Of a stretch of 64,000 bases of DNA, positions 35,337 to 43,704 are shown piece by piece. Position 1 is the stretch's first letter; each line of letters starts with the position of its first letter. A program made the position numbers and the translations under genes. The notes beneath the pieces were generated by a model. The model made no database searches, was not told the origin of the DNA, and was given only the letters and a program-made list of their open reading frames with translations. The stretch is taken from assembly GCF_009749525.1 (NCBI RefSeq), contig NZ_WOAC01000013.1, positions 1 to 64,000 of the forward strand, in the 5' to 3' direction. This DNA is from Mesorhizobium xinjiangense. Lineage in GTDB: Bacteria; Pseudomonadota; Alphaproteobacteria; Rhizobiales; Rhizobiaceae.

Positions 35337-36653
35337 TCAGGGTGCCACGCCGTCGGTCCGGGTGAGATTGTCGGAGAGGCGGGATTGCAGGGCGGCGATG
35401 TCGATCTGGTGAACCGAGCCGGAGCCGGCGAGATCGAGCGCCTGGGCGGCGGCCATACCCTGCGCCATGCAGGGACCCATGACGCGCACGGAACTGAGCG
35501 CGGCGGGATCACCGTCGATACAGCGGCCCACCGCGACGAGATTGTCGGCCTCGGGCGAGATCATCGAGCCGAAGGGCACGTAGTGGGTGTGGTTCTCGTC
35601 GAAGGTTTCCCAGACGAAACCCTCGGGGGCATTGTGCAGCTCGATCGGCCAGGCGGTGCGGGCGATGGCGTCGTGGAACTTCTTCTGACCGACGACCTCA
35701 TCGACCACGAGATGATGCGCACCCTTGATCCAGCGGGTCTGGCGGATACCGGGGAAGCCGTAGGAGCGCACCCGCATGTTGCCGAAGAAATCGGGGTATT
35801 CATCGCGCAGGAGCCGGATGCCGCGATCCACCTGCTCCTTGCCGATCTGGCCCATGCGGGAGGCCTCTATCGGGTCGAGCGGGGTTTCGAGGTGGGTCAT
35901 GTTGAGCACCGCCACGTCCTTGTCAGGGAAGTAGAAGGCGATGCCGCCGTGGCGGATCAGGCCGTATTTCTCCGCCTTCTGGGCGATCCGCTCGGAGAGT
36001 TCATCCCGCTCGGGCTGGTGCGCGTCGAGATTGAGCCCCTCGACCACGACCTGCTGGGTTCCATAGACCTTTTCGTCCGGCTCGCGACACTGCAACCCGG
36101 CCAGGTAGGCCAGCGCGGCATCGCCCGAGCAATCGGCGAAACTCTCGGCGCGGATCGTCACGTCGCCGTAGCGGGTGACGAGCTTCACCGCCTTAATGCG
36201 GCGGCCTTCGCGCTCGACCTCGCGCAGGATCGCGCCCGTCACCGGGATCACGCCTGCCGCATCGAGCGATGTCTCGACCCAGCGCGACAGGGCGATCTCA
36301 TTGTAATGCACCACCGTCGTCATCGGGCCGTGGCGGTAGAAGCAGGCGTCGTTCGCTTCAAGATAGGCGAGCATCTCGTCAGCGATCCCGAAAGTGAAGC
36401 GGTGACCATGGGTGCCGTTCCGGTAGAGGCCGCAAAAGGTGCCGATGATCGAGTGGACGGCCTGACCGCCCAGCGCGGGCATCCCGTCGACGATGGCGAC
36501 CATCTTGCCCAGCCTGGCGGCTTCCAGCGCTGTGGTGGTGCCGGAAATCCCTGCCCCGATCACGCAGAGATCGACCTCCAGCTCGCGGTGCAGGATGGCG
36601 CCGTCGTGGCGGACGATGGTGGTTTCCGGATTGATCGGACGGCCGTAGGACAT
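35337..36653 (-). CDS. FAD-dependent oxidoreductase (FAD_oxidored/PF12831 type)
   Basis: 438 aa. N-terminal dinucleotide motif DLCVIGAGISGTTTALEA (Gly33, Gly35, Gly38), followed by a GGQAVHSIIGTFCG segment and the C-terminal FAD segment NLVAVGRCIDGDPAALSSVR, typical of the PF12831 group. No signal peptide, so cytoplasmic. Members are poorly characterised and often described as glucose-inhibited-division-protein-like or xanthan-lyase-like flavoproteins; they probably oxidise small hydroxy or amino compounds. Fourth product step in the operon, 33 bases after the TRAP permease gene. Confidence 0.82.
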   Translation of the reverse strand: MSYGRPINPETTIVRHDGAILHRELEVDLCVIGAGISGTTTALEAARLGKMVAIVDGMPALGGQAVHSIIGTFCGLYRNGTHGHRFTFGIADEMLAYLEANDACFYRHGPMTTVVHYNEIALSRWVETSLDAAGVIPVTGAILREVEREGRRIKAVKLVTRYGDVTIRAESFADCSGDAALAYLAGLQCREPDEKVYGTQQVVVEGLNLDAHQPERDELSERIAQKAEKYGLIRHGGIAFYFPDKDVAVLNMTHLETPLDPIEASRMGQIGKEQVDRGIRLLRDEYPDFFGNMRVRSYGFPGIRQTRWIKGAHHLVVDEVVGQKKFHDAIARTAWPIELHNAPEGFVWETFDENHTHYVPFGSMISPEADNLVAVGRCIDGDPAALSSVRVMGPCMAQGMAAAQALDLAGSGSVHQIDIAALQSRLSDNLTRTDGVAP

Positions 36654-36686
36654 GTGGTAGACTCCGTTGGGTCTTGCTGGGCGTGG

Positions 36687-38648
36687 TCAGGTGGCGGTGG
36701 TCGGGGCGCGGCTGGTGGCAGTGCGGGCCCCGAGAGCAATCAGGGCAACGGCGATCAAAAGGCCGACGCTGGTGCTCTTCCACTCCGGAAAGCCGATCAG
36801 CAGGCCGCAGGCAAAGAGGGGTAGCCGCGCCCAGTTTGCCATACGCCCACGGAAGGGCATGTGACCTTCGGAGGCGGCGGCGATGAGGATCACGGCGAGC
36901 ACGTTGAGCAAGGTCCAGATTACGGTGAGGTGGAAGGGGCCCTGAAAGATCAGCGCGGGTTCGAAGAGGAAGAAGATCGGCACGAAGTAGAGCACGATGC
37001 CGAGCCGCGCGGCGTGCATCGAGGTTTTGATTGGGTCACTGTCGGAGATGCGCGAGGCGAGGAAGGCCGCCAGCGCCACCGGCGGGGTGATCGCGGCGAG
37101 GGAGGCGTAGTAGGCAATGAAGAGGTGGATCGCGAGGGTATTCAGCCCGGCGATCTGCTCCAGCGCGGGGGCCAGTGTAAGCGCCAGCATCAGGTATGCG
37201 GCGACGATCATGCCGAGCATCCCGAAGATCAGGCAGACGCCGATACCGATAGCCAGCACCGGCACCAGCCCATCTCCGCCCATCCGCACGAGGCTCGCGG
37301 CGATGACCGGCGCCACGCCGGTGGCCATCAACCCGCCGAGGATGAAACTGGTGGGCAGCAGCAGGCCCATGGTCTGGCTCAGCAGCTTGGAGATCTGATA
37401 AAACAGGTCGGGGATGCGGGACACCTTGATGCGCAGGCGCGGGTGCAGGGTGGTCAGAACCAGCAGCAGGGCGGAGGCATAGAAGGGCGTAAGCCGCTCC
37501 CAGCGCATGAACACGAGACCCCAGACGAGGAAGACCAGCACCACGAGGAATGGCCATCCGTCCTTGAGCACGGCGCGGACCCTCGGGAGATCGGCGCGTT
37601 TGAGACCCTTGAGGCCGTGGCGCGCGGAGAAGCCATCGACGTGACAGTAGAGGCCAAAATAGTAGAGCAGCGAGGGGATCAGCGCCGCCATGACGATGAC
37701 GCGGTACTCGGTGTTGGTGAAATCGGCCATGATGAAGGCGACGGCGCCCATGACGGGCGGCATCAGCATGCCGCCGGTCGAGGCGCAGGCTTCGAGCGCG
37801 CCGGCGTAATGGCCGGGGAAGCCCGCCTTCTTCATCGAGGGGATGGTCACCGAGCCAGTGGAGACGACGTTACCGAAGATCGAGCCGGAGAGGGAGCCGA
37901 AGAAGCCCGAGGCCAGCACCGAGACCTTGGCCGGGCCGCCGCGGGAAGTGCCCATCAATGCCATGGCGAGCTGAAGGAAGAAATCCGCCGCGCCGGTGGC
38001 GACCATGAGGGCGGCGAGGATCAGAAAGCCAATAATCAGTTCGCCGACGACCCGGGTGACAACACCCAGCATCGCATCGCCGGAAAACACGTTGAAGGCG
38101 ATGGTGCGCGGCAGCGAAGTGGGCGGGCCCCAGAGGATACCGGGCATGTATTCGGCGTAGACTGGGTAGAGCGCCAGGGCCACGACGATGGCGAGGAAGA
38201 CATAGCCGCCCGAGCGGCGAGCGGCGTCCAGAACCAGCACGAAGATCGCAGCGGCGATCCAGAGCTGCCAGGGGGCCTTCACCGGAACCCAGGTGCCGAA
38301 CACCAGGCTTCGGGCATGCCATGCCATCAGAAGGGTCAAAAGGCAGATGGCGAGCGCGGGCAGGTAGCTGGCCCATGTGACGCGTGCCTCGCCCTTCCAG
38401 GCGGGCAACAGCAGGTAGGCGACGGGCAGGTAGGCAGCCATCAGCAGGAAATAGTAGGTCAGATCCAGCATGGGGATAAGGGCGAAGATGTAGCTGACCG
38501 AAAGGGCCACGCCCGCGGCGGACATCAGCAGGATCACGCCACGCAGCCAGCCGGGCATGGAGGTCCAGCGATCCTCGGCACGGTCACGGAAGCTTTCGGG
38601 AACGGTGGCAGCGGCGGCGGCGTGAACTGATGTAATTTCGGCGCTCAT
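36687..38648 (-). CDS. TRAP transporter fused 4TM/12TM permease (TAXI type DctQM)
   Basis: 653 aa membrane protein. N-terminal four-helix DctQ-like part (residues about 35-150) is fused to a DctM-like part with about 12 helices (GELIIGFLILAALMVATGA; FGSLSGSIFGNVVSTGSVTI; TPPVALAAFLASRISDSDP). The fusion and the neighbouring binding protein identify a TAXI-type TRAP system, which uses ion gradients to import carboxylates such as glutamate, or 2-oxoglutarate-like acids. It lies 84 bases downstream of the binding protein gene. Confidence 0.92.
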   Translation of the reverse strand: MSAEITSVHAAAAATVPESFRDRAEDRWTSMPGWLRGVILLMSAAGVALSVSYIFALIPMLDLTYYFLLMAAYLPVAYLLLPAWKGEARVTWASYLPALAICLLTLLMAWHARSLVFGTWVPVKAPWQLWIAAAIFVLVLDAARRSGGYVFLAIVVALALYPVYAEYMPGILWGPPTSLPRTIAFNVFSGDAMLGVVTRVVGELIIGFLILAALMVATGAADFFLQLAMALMGTSRGGPAKVSVLASGFFGSLSGSIFGNVVSTGSVTIPSMKKAGFPGHYAGALEACASTGGMLMPPVMGAVAFIMADFTNTEYRVIVMAALIPSLLYYFGLYCHVDGFSARHGLKGLKRADLPRVRAVLKDGWPFLVVLVFLVWGLVFMRWERLTPFYASALLLVLTTLHPRLRIKVSRIPDLFYQISKLLSQTMGLLLPTSFILGGLMATGVAPVIAASLVRMGGDGLVPVLAIGIGVCLIFGMLGMIVAAYLMLALTLAPALEQIAGLNTLAIHLFIAYYASLAAITPPVALAAFLASRISDSDPIKTSMHAARLGIVLYFVPIFFLFEPALIFQGPFHLTVIWTLLNVLAVILIAAASEGHMPFRGRMANWARLPLFACGLLIGFPEWKSTSVGLLIAVALIALGARTATSRAPTTAT

Positions 38649-38732
38649 GTCATGCCCCTAGGCCAATTGGCCGGTCGAATTGGCGGGAAGGGGCCCGCAT
38701 GCGTCCGGAACGGCAGCACGCGCGCCCGGAGA

Positions 38733-39938
38733 TCATTCGATGGCGAGGACCATTTCGCCGTAGGAGAGCTTCCCCCCGGCGGCCTCGCGCTTGGCCTTCC
38801 AGAGCTCGGCAAATTCCGCGCTGTCCGGCGAGATATCGATGCCCTTCTCCTTGGCCTCGTCGAGGGTTTGCTGCCAGAGCGCCACGCGGGTTTGCGCCAG
38901 CTCCACCAGCTTGTCCTGCCGGGCCTGAAAGGTATCAGTCCAGACGCCTTTTTCCTTCAGGTAGCGGATGGCACCTGCGTGCAGGGGCTGAAGGGCGCCG
39001 ACCTTGAGGAACGTCTCCAGGCTGGCCATGGACATCATCGGGGCGTGGGTAAAATCGTCCTTGAAGTCCTCGTAGTGCTCATCGAGCCACTTGGTGAGCT
39101 TGTAGACGAACTCCGGGTCCGCATCGGCGCGCACGTGGTTGGCCTGGAAGGCGTGATCCATGTTGAGCCCCATGGCGCTGGGCACGCCGGAGGAGACCTC
39201 GGCGGGTACGTAGCCGGGTTGGATCGCGCGGTAGCGGGCGAAAGCCTCGGGATCGGCGTCCTTCGGGGGTAGGGGCAGCCAGCGCAGCCCGCTTGGGTTG
39301 GCCTCGGCCTCGTAGCTTGTGCCGGAGAGCGGCGAGGTGAAGGCCACGTCGGCGCGACCCTCGACCACGATCCGGGTGTTGGCACCGTAGTTGCCGACCT
39401 CGATCAGCTCCACATCGTCGCGGCCGAGACCGCGGTAGGCCAGCAGCGCATTGACGCCGGAGACCAGGAAGGAAGAGGAGGGCGAATAGGCGATCCGGGT
39501 GCCGGGGCCGATATCCTTGAAGCTCTCGATCTCGCTGTCGCCGCGCACCATGTAGCCCCATGGGGTGATCATGTTCATCACCGCGACGCGGGTATCTGCC
39601 GGGCCGGCCTGGGCGGTGGCGAAGCCTTCCTTGGCGTCCATCTGGTCGAAGTAGTCGCTGGCCTGAAGCATAGAAATGTCGCCCTCGCCCGTGGCGAGCC
39701 ATTCCGCGCGGGCATAGCCATTGGGGGCAGGCAGGACGCGGGCGCGGCTCGCCGTCTGGGCGGAGAATTCCGAGGTCCAGGCGACGCCGAGGGAATGGTT
39801 CGCCGTGCCCACGATGGGGGTGACGACTGTGAAATAATCGGGCCATTCGTGGTCCTGGGCCGCCGCAACTGCGGCGGCGAGGCCGAGGCTCACGGACAGG
39901 GCCCCCCCTGCGAGCATCCTTTGTGCAAACCTGCGCAT
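38733..39938 (-). CDS. TAXI-family TRAP transporter solute-binding protein
   Basis: 401 aa periplasmic protein with a Sec signal (MRRFAQRMLAGGALSVSLGL, cleavage near AAA-QDH at residue 27). The TAXI signature region NHSLGVAWTSEFSAQTASRA and PSSSFLVSGVNALLAYRGLG are present. It delivers the substrate to the fused permease gene downstream. TAXI proteins are less studied than DctP-type; known ligands include glutamate and other dicarboxylates. Gap of 98 bases to the aconitase X small-subunit gene. Confidence 0.9.
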   Translation of the reverse strand: MRRFAQRMLAGGALSVSLGLAAAVAAAQDHEWPDYFTVVTPIVGTANHSLGVAWTSEFSAQTASRARVLPAPNGYARAEWLATGEGDISMLQASDYFDQMDAKEGFATAQAGPADTRVAVMNMITPWGYMVRGDSEIESFKDIGPGTRIAYSPSSSFLVSGVNALLAYRGLGRDDVELIEVGNYGANTRIVVEGRADVAFTSPLSGTSYEAEANPSGLRWLPLPPKDADPEAFARYRAIQPGYVPAEVSSGVPSAMGLNMDHAFQANHVRADADPEFVYKLTKWLDEHYEDFKDDFTHAPMMSMASLETFLKVGALQPLHAGAIRYLKEKGVWTDTFQARQDKLVELAQTRVALWQQTLDEAKEKGIDISPDSAEFAELWKAKREAAGGKLSYGEMVLAIE

Positions 39939-40036
39939 CTGGTCGTCCTCCTCCTTGGGTTTTCGGACGGGTCCGGCCCGCCTCGTTGGATCCCCGGCGC
40001 GGGCTTCTCCTCCTGCGCCGGGGCCGTCTTACATCC

Positions 40037-40477
40037 TCATGTCATGGCCTTTGTGATCGTGACGGTTGCGGCCTCCGCATCGACCTCCACCCTGTCGCCG
40101 GTTTCGATCAGCTCGAAGGGGTCACCATCGAGATCGGTGATCGCGGGCACGCGGGTGACCACGGCGCCGAGGGCGATCTTGGTGGTCATCCGAGTGAAGA
40201 TCATCGCCGCGGGGGCGGTGCCGTTGAGCCGGCACATGTGGAAATAGGCGGACCAGCCGGACGAGCCCTTGGCGCCGGGAAAGACCAGCACCTTGCCGGC
40301 GAAGCTCTGACCGTGCAGCTCGTGGTGCAGTTCGATCACCGAGCCGTCGCGCTCGCTGATGCCACCCCAACCGGAGATGGTCTGCGAGGTCACGAGAGCT
40401 TCGCCCGTGGCGTGCCCCCCAACGACCTTGCGCCCACGAAGTGTGATCACGCGAGGGTTCTGCTCTGTCACGGTCAT
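40037..40477 (-). CDS. Aconitase X, small (swivelling) subunit
   Basis: 146 aa DUF126/AcnX swivel domain: VITLRGRKVVGGHATGEALV at the start and FPGAKGSSGWSAYFHMCRLN in the middle carry the conserved Ser that acts on the substrate. Its ATG overlaps the stop of the large-subunit gene (ATGA), so the two chains are made together. In bacteria, split aconitase X enzymes of this type were shown to dehydrate cis-3-hydroxy-L-proline to pyrroline-2-carboxylate; archaeal relatives dehydrate mevalonate 5-phosphate. Which activity applies here is not certain. Confidence 0.87.
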   Translation of the reverse strand: MTVTEQNPRVITLRGRKVVGGHATGEALVTSQTISGWGGISERDGSVIELHHELHGQSFAGKVLVFPGAKGSSGWSAYFHMCRLNGTAPAAMIFTRMTTKIALGAVVTRVPAITDLDGDPFELIETGDRVEVDAEAATVTITKAMT

Positions 40478-41748
40478 CGCACCACCCCCAGCCATTCGCC
40501 CGCCACAGCACTGTCGACGCACTGCCGGACCGAGCCGAACCAGCCCTGTACCTTGGCTATGGCGGGCAGGTAATGAGCCTGCTTGGCGCTGTCCGTGGCG
40601 ATGACGCGCACGCCCTTGGGCAGGCGGCGGGAGATCGAGGGGCAGGTGTCGGACATGACCTCGCCCCCGGCGGCCCGGATGACGTCGGTATAGCCGGAAC
40701 GGTCCGCGATCTGGCGCAGGGCGCGGGGGGTATGGACCCAGAGCGCGGTGTCGGGGTGAATGCGACGGCCCTCCAGCAACTCGGCCACCAGCGACATCTG
40801 CTCAATCGAATTGTGCGGGCAGCCGAGCATGACGAAATCGAGCTTGCGGTCGGTAGCGTTTTGCAGCCGTTCCCAAGTGCGCCGCTTTTCGGCCGCGCCG
40901 AAGCAGATGGCCTCGGGCTTTGCGCTGGTGCCGAAGGCGGCCTCCATCGTGGGGGCTTCCGGCGTGATGCCCGGCATGTGATAGATCTCAACTCCGCCGG
41001 AAGAGGCCGCCGCCGCGCCGAAATGCTTGAGCTTCATCAAGTTAGGCTGGTGGGTGAGGCGCTCGAAGGCGGGGCGGTTCTCTTCCACCGCGAAGCCAGT
41101 GAAATAGCCGAGCACGCCCCAGTCGGCCATATCGTCCACCTCGGCTTCGACCCGGATCAGCCGGTTGGCGTGGCGGTTTTCCGGCAGGTGCAGGCCCCAG
41201 TAGGGGATACGCCCGGTGAGGGCGGCTGCGCCGGTGCTTTCCTTGCCCTCGACATTGGTGCGCGCGCCGAGCACCGAGTTGCAGTAGATCACAGCCGAGC
41301 TTTCCATCCAAGCGCAGTGCTCTCCCTGCACCGGTACGTTGCCGACCTGGTATGGGGTGCAGGTGCACATCATGTTCACGCCGCGCTGGCCAAGATACTT
41401 CTCTGACTGGCGCTGCATCTCGGTGAGTGCCGGATCAGCCCCCTGAAGGGCGGAATTCTCCATGTCGATCCCGGTGATGAGCTGGCAGGTGGGTACCGCC
41501 ATGCGGGGGATCTCGATGGTATCGTCGCTGTCGAGGTTGAGCTCTGAAAAGACCCGGTCAAACCCGTCTTCCGCGAGATGGCGCACCGAGGGGGTCGAGG
41601 CATTGAAGGCGCCAGCTACATTGCGGGTTTCCACCAGCCGTTCGGCATCGAGCGCCTCGCCGTAGCGAATGAGGAGATCCATCGAACGTGCGACGGCGGG
41701 GCCATTGGCGCCGTCTCGCATCGCTTTTTCATCTTCGGTTAGTCGCAT
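40474..41748 (-). CDS. Aconitase X, large (catalytic, Fe-S) subunit
   Basis: 424 aa DUF521/AcnX catalytic domain. Candidate Fe-S ligands and active-site segments are MMCTCTPYQ (Cys128, Cys130), LGCPHNSIEQ and SDTCPSISRRLP (Cys369). The start at 41748 follows GGGGAGGAGAT; a longer reading 29 codons upstream enters the promoter repeat. It is the first gene of the operon. Bacterial members act as cis-3-hydroxy-L-proline dehydratase. Here the usual partners (pyrroline-2-carboxylate reductase, proline racemase-like genes) are absent and replaced by a TauD-type oxygenase and an FAD enzyme, so the substrate may differ. Confidence 0.88.
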   Translation of the reverse strand: MRLTEDEKAMRDGANGPAVARSMDLLIRYGEALDAERLVETRNVAGAFNASTPSVRHLAEDGFDRVFSELNLDSDDTIEIPRMAVPTCQLITGIDMENSALQGADPALTEMQRQSEKYLGQRGVNMMCTCTPYQVGNVPVQGEHCAWMESSAVIYCNSVLGARTNVEGKESTGAAALTGRIPYWGLHLPENRHANRLIRVEAEVDDMADWGVLGYFTGFAVEENRPAFERLTHQPNLMKLKHFGAAAASSGGVEIYHMPGITPEAPTMEAAFGTSAKPEAICFGAAEKRRTWERLQNATDRKLDFVMLGCPHNSIEQMSLVAELLEGRRIHPDTALWVHTPRALRQIADRSGYTDVIRAAGGEVMSDTCPSISRRLPKGVRVIATDSAKQAHYLPAIAKVQGWFGSVRQCVDSAVAGEWLGVVR

Positions 41749-41794
41749 ATCTCCTCCCCAGAAGCGCGTCCGTAGAGGGACGCTAACCGGGTTC

Positions 41795-41849
41795 ATCTTT
41801 CTTGATAAGGGAGAGTTTCGAGTATCAGCTTTCACGAATCGAGAAAGAT
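41795..41849 (-). promoter_or_regulatory. Inverted repeat in the aconitase X operon promoter region
   Basis: 11-bp arms ATCTTTCTTGA (41795-41805) and TCGAGAAAGAT (41839-41849), complementary with one mismatch, 33 bases between the arms, located 47-101 bases upstream of the first operon gene. Shorter related TTTC/GAAA half sites lie between. Plausible regulator-binding region (LysR type or other) for the operon; no strong -35/-10 pair could be fixed. Confidence 0.45.
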
Positions 41850-42422
41850 AGTTCGGAACAAAGGCGCCGCAAATGAAACGGTAAGCGCAGAAAGCCGACG
41901 CCTCGTGTTCTGCGGGTGAACCAGACCGAATTCATATCCGTCCGGGACGATCTCGAAAGAACCCGCCTCGTCCGACAACACGAAACTCGGATGGAAGGCA
42001 AGGGAATGCCGGCAGCGCTTGCACGCCTCTACCGTCGTTTCCAGCATCACCGCCGGTGCGGCAGGCACAGCCCGCGCGGTACGGATCAGCCTGCCGATCG
42101 CATTGCCTTCCGGGAAATCGATCGCGATCGTCAGGCTGGCCTCTGTCGCCTCGGCAAGAGGCCAATCATGCTCCGATGGATACCCATGGATTACCAGATC
42201 TTCGGGTTGCAGGTCGGTGTCCGGCGTGGTCGGCAGCATGCCCGCTGCCATAGGGCATACAGACGAACTCGCCGTGAGATCAACGCCGGGATTGGCGGCG
42301 GCGGGATCGAATTGCAGACAAGCCTGATCGACCGCAATTTGTGGTGGAGTGGTGGATCCTTCTGAAATTCCCGCCCGATAACGGCTGAACGTTGATGCAG
42401 CGGTTTGCCGTTCTCCCGGCAC
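41832..42422 (-). pseudogene. Galactose-mutarotase-like (aldose 1-epimerase fold) remnant
   Basis: The central part of this minus-strand frame resembles an aldose-epimerase-fold protein: LPTTPDTDLQPEDLVIHGYP, then LTIAIDFPEGNAIGRLIRTA and HSLAFHPSFVLSDEAGSFEI with the His-Pro motif of this fold. The N-terminal part (first ~55 residues) and the last ~30 residues do not fit, and the expected C-terminal domain is missing, so a damaged gene is likely. Its end overlaps the operator-like repeat of the aconitase X operon. Confidence 0.4.
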
Positions 42423-42443
42423 GAAACCTTCTTAGTGCCGCCG

Positions 42444-42716
42444 TCATTCGCCCCTGCGGCGCCGGGTGCCGCCATCATCATTGGGGTTGACCGTGCCTTC
42501 TGACGACAGATCTGGCAAAATCCTGGCAGTCGGGCCGGCATTTTGCCTGTCTTGCGGCGTTACGCGTTCGGCTGGCGCCGTTTCGCGTTGGTCAGCCGCG
42601 GCTGGGTATTTGCCAGTCGCTGGCTGTTCGGGCCAGATCGATGCCTTGGGCTTTTCGGCAAGCTGCTTGCTGCGCCGTTTGATCTCGACCTTGAAGGGCC
42701 GGGCAGGGGTTTTCAT
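42444..42716 (-). CDS. Small basic hypothetical protein (KTPARPF type)
   Basis: 90 aa, strongly basic at both ends. It starts MKTPARPFKVEIKRRSKQ and contains KASIWPEQ; proteins opening in this way are common on rhizobial plasmids and islands without a known function. No domain, signal peptide or membrane segment. Ribosome binding site is weak. Could be a real gene of the accessory region or a chance frame. Confidence 0.45.
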   Translation of the reverse strand: MKTPARPFKVEIKRRSKQLAEKPKASIWPEQPATGKYPAAADQRETAPAERVTPQDRQNAGPTARILPDLSSEGTVNPNDDGGTRRRRGE

Positions 42717-43396
42717 GATGTTGCTCGCTGCCGCGATAGGCGATTTGATTTCCCGCGTCCTTTGATGCCGACATCTGTTGGGTCACAACACTCCGTCAAG
42801 GCTCTTCTGCGACGAGACGGCGGACAGATTATTGCTTCTCACAAGACTGGCGGACGCTGTTGTAGCGGCGCGCCTGACGAGGGCCTGCTTAAATGTGCAG
42901 CCGGCGGATCGCATTTGCAAGAGCCGAGGCCCGCAATCACAGCGACTGGCGCAGGACATAGCCGGTCGCAGCCGGCGATCGGGGAGCCAGCCACTTCGGC
43001 GGGTCGATTTTTCTGCTCGATGCCTGCCCTGATGAATGCGAGTTCTGTAACGGGCAGAGTCCACAAAACTGCCACGGGCTACGGTGCAGAAGGCGAGCTG
43101 CCATTGCATATCGGTTTTCGCCGCGCTCTGTCACGGGTGCCATGAGGCGACCTGCACTGTCATCGATGCGGCAGTATTGTCCCGATCAAGATTGCATGGG
43201 TGACCATATGCCCGTCTCCGTGATCGGCCGCTTCGAAGATCATTCCCGCTTTGTGTCACCCTTGTAGAAGACCGCCCGCCTCATGCCGCCAACCCCGCAA
43301 GGGGGTTCCCCTCGGCTTTGCTCGGTGACGGCGGCGCGCGGTCCCCTCCTTTGGCTCCATCGGGAACGGTCCCGAGCAACCGAAGGAGACAATAAA
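42717..43396. other. Gene-poor stretch upstream of the DUF736 gene
   Basis: 680 bases in which I see no supported gene on either strand. The part next to the DUF736 start (about 43270-43396) has the GC-rich, palindrome-containing leader often seen in front of DUF736 genes on alphaproteobacterial plasmids (for example CCGCAAGGGGG and CGGTGACGGCGG segments), ending in a clear AAGGAG. Confidence 0.4.
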
Positions 43397-43612
43397 ATGG
43401 CCACCTCAATCGCAACCCTCACCGTGAAGAACGACGGCACGCTCGAAGGGGTGCTTGCAACGCTCAGCATCAACGCCCCGATCGCCATCGTCCCCAACGC
43501 CATGAAGGTGAATGACGACGCCCCGGACTTCCGCGTCATCGTACGACGCAGCGGCTTCGAACTTGGTGCCGGCTGGAATCGCATCTCCAGGCAGACCGGC
43601 GAGGAATACTGA
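43397..43612 (+). pseudogene. DUF736-family protein truncated by the IS21 element
   Basis: 71 codons from ATG 43397 (AAGGAG 8 bases upstream): MATSIATLTVKNDGTLEGVL, then APDFRVIVRRSGFELGAGWN and RISRQTGEEY. This is the first two thirds of a DUF736 protein (usually about 100 aa). The stop at 43610-43612 is made by the first bases of the IS21 element, so the C-terminal third was cut off. DUF736 genes mark conjugative plasmids and ICEs of alphaproteobacteria. Confidence 0.8.
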
Positions 43613-43704
43613 GAGCGGCGGTGCAAAATTCGTCCACGGTAGCGGCGGGATAGTCCCGCAGCGGGCGGCGTAAAAGTCGTCCACCTATTTTCCTTCTGCA
43701 ACGC

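Noticed and set aside
36861-38630. A 589-codon open frame on the plus strand opposite the TRAP permease gene
   Set aside because: Its composition (very rich in Gly, Asp, Glu, His, Arg) is that of the antisense of a hydrophobic membrane protein in GC-rich DNA; the minus-strand TRAP permease has clear helices and family motifs.
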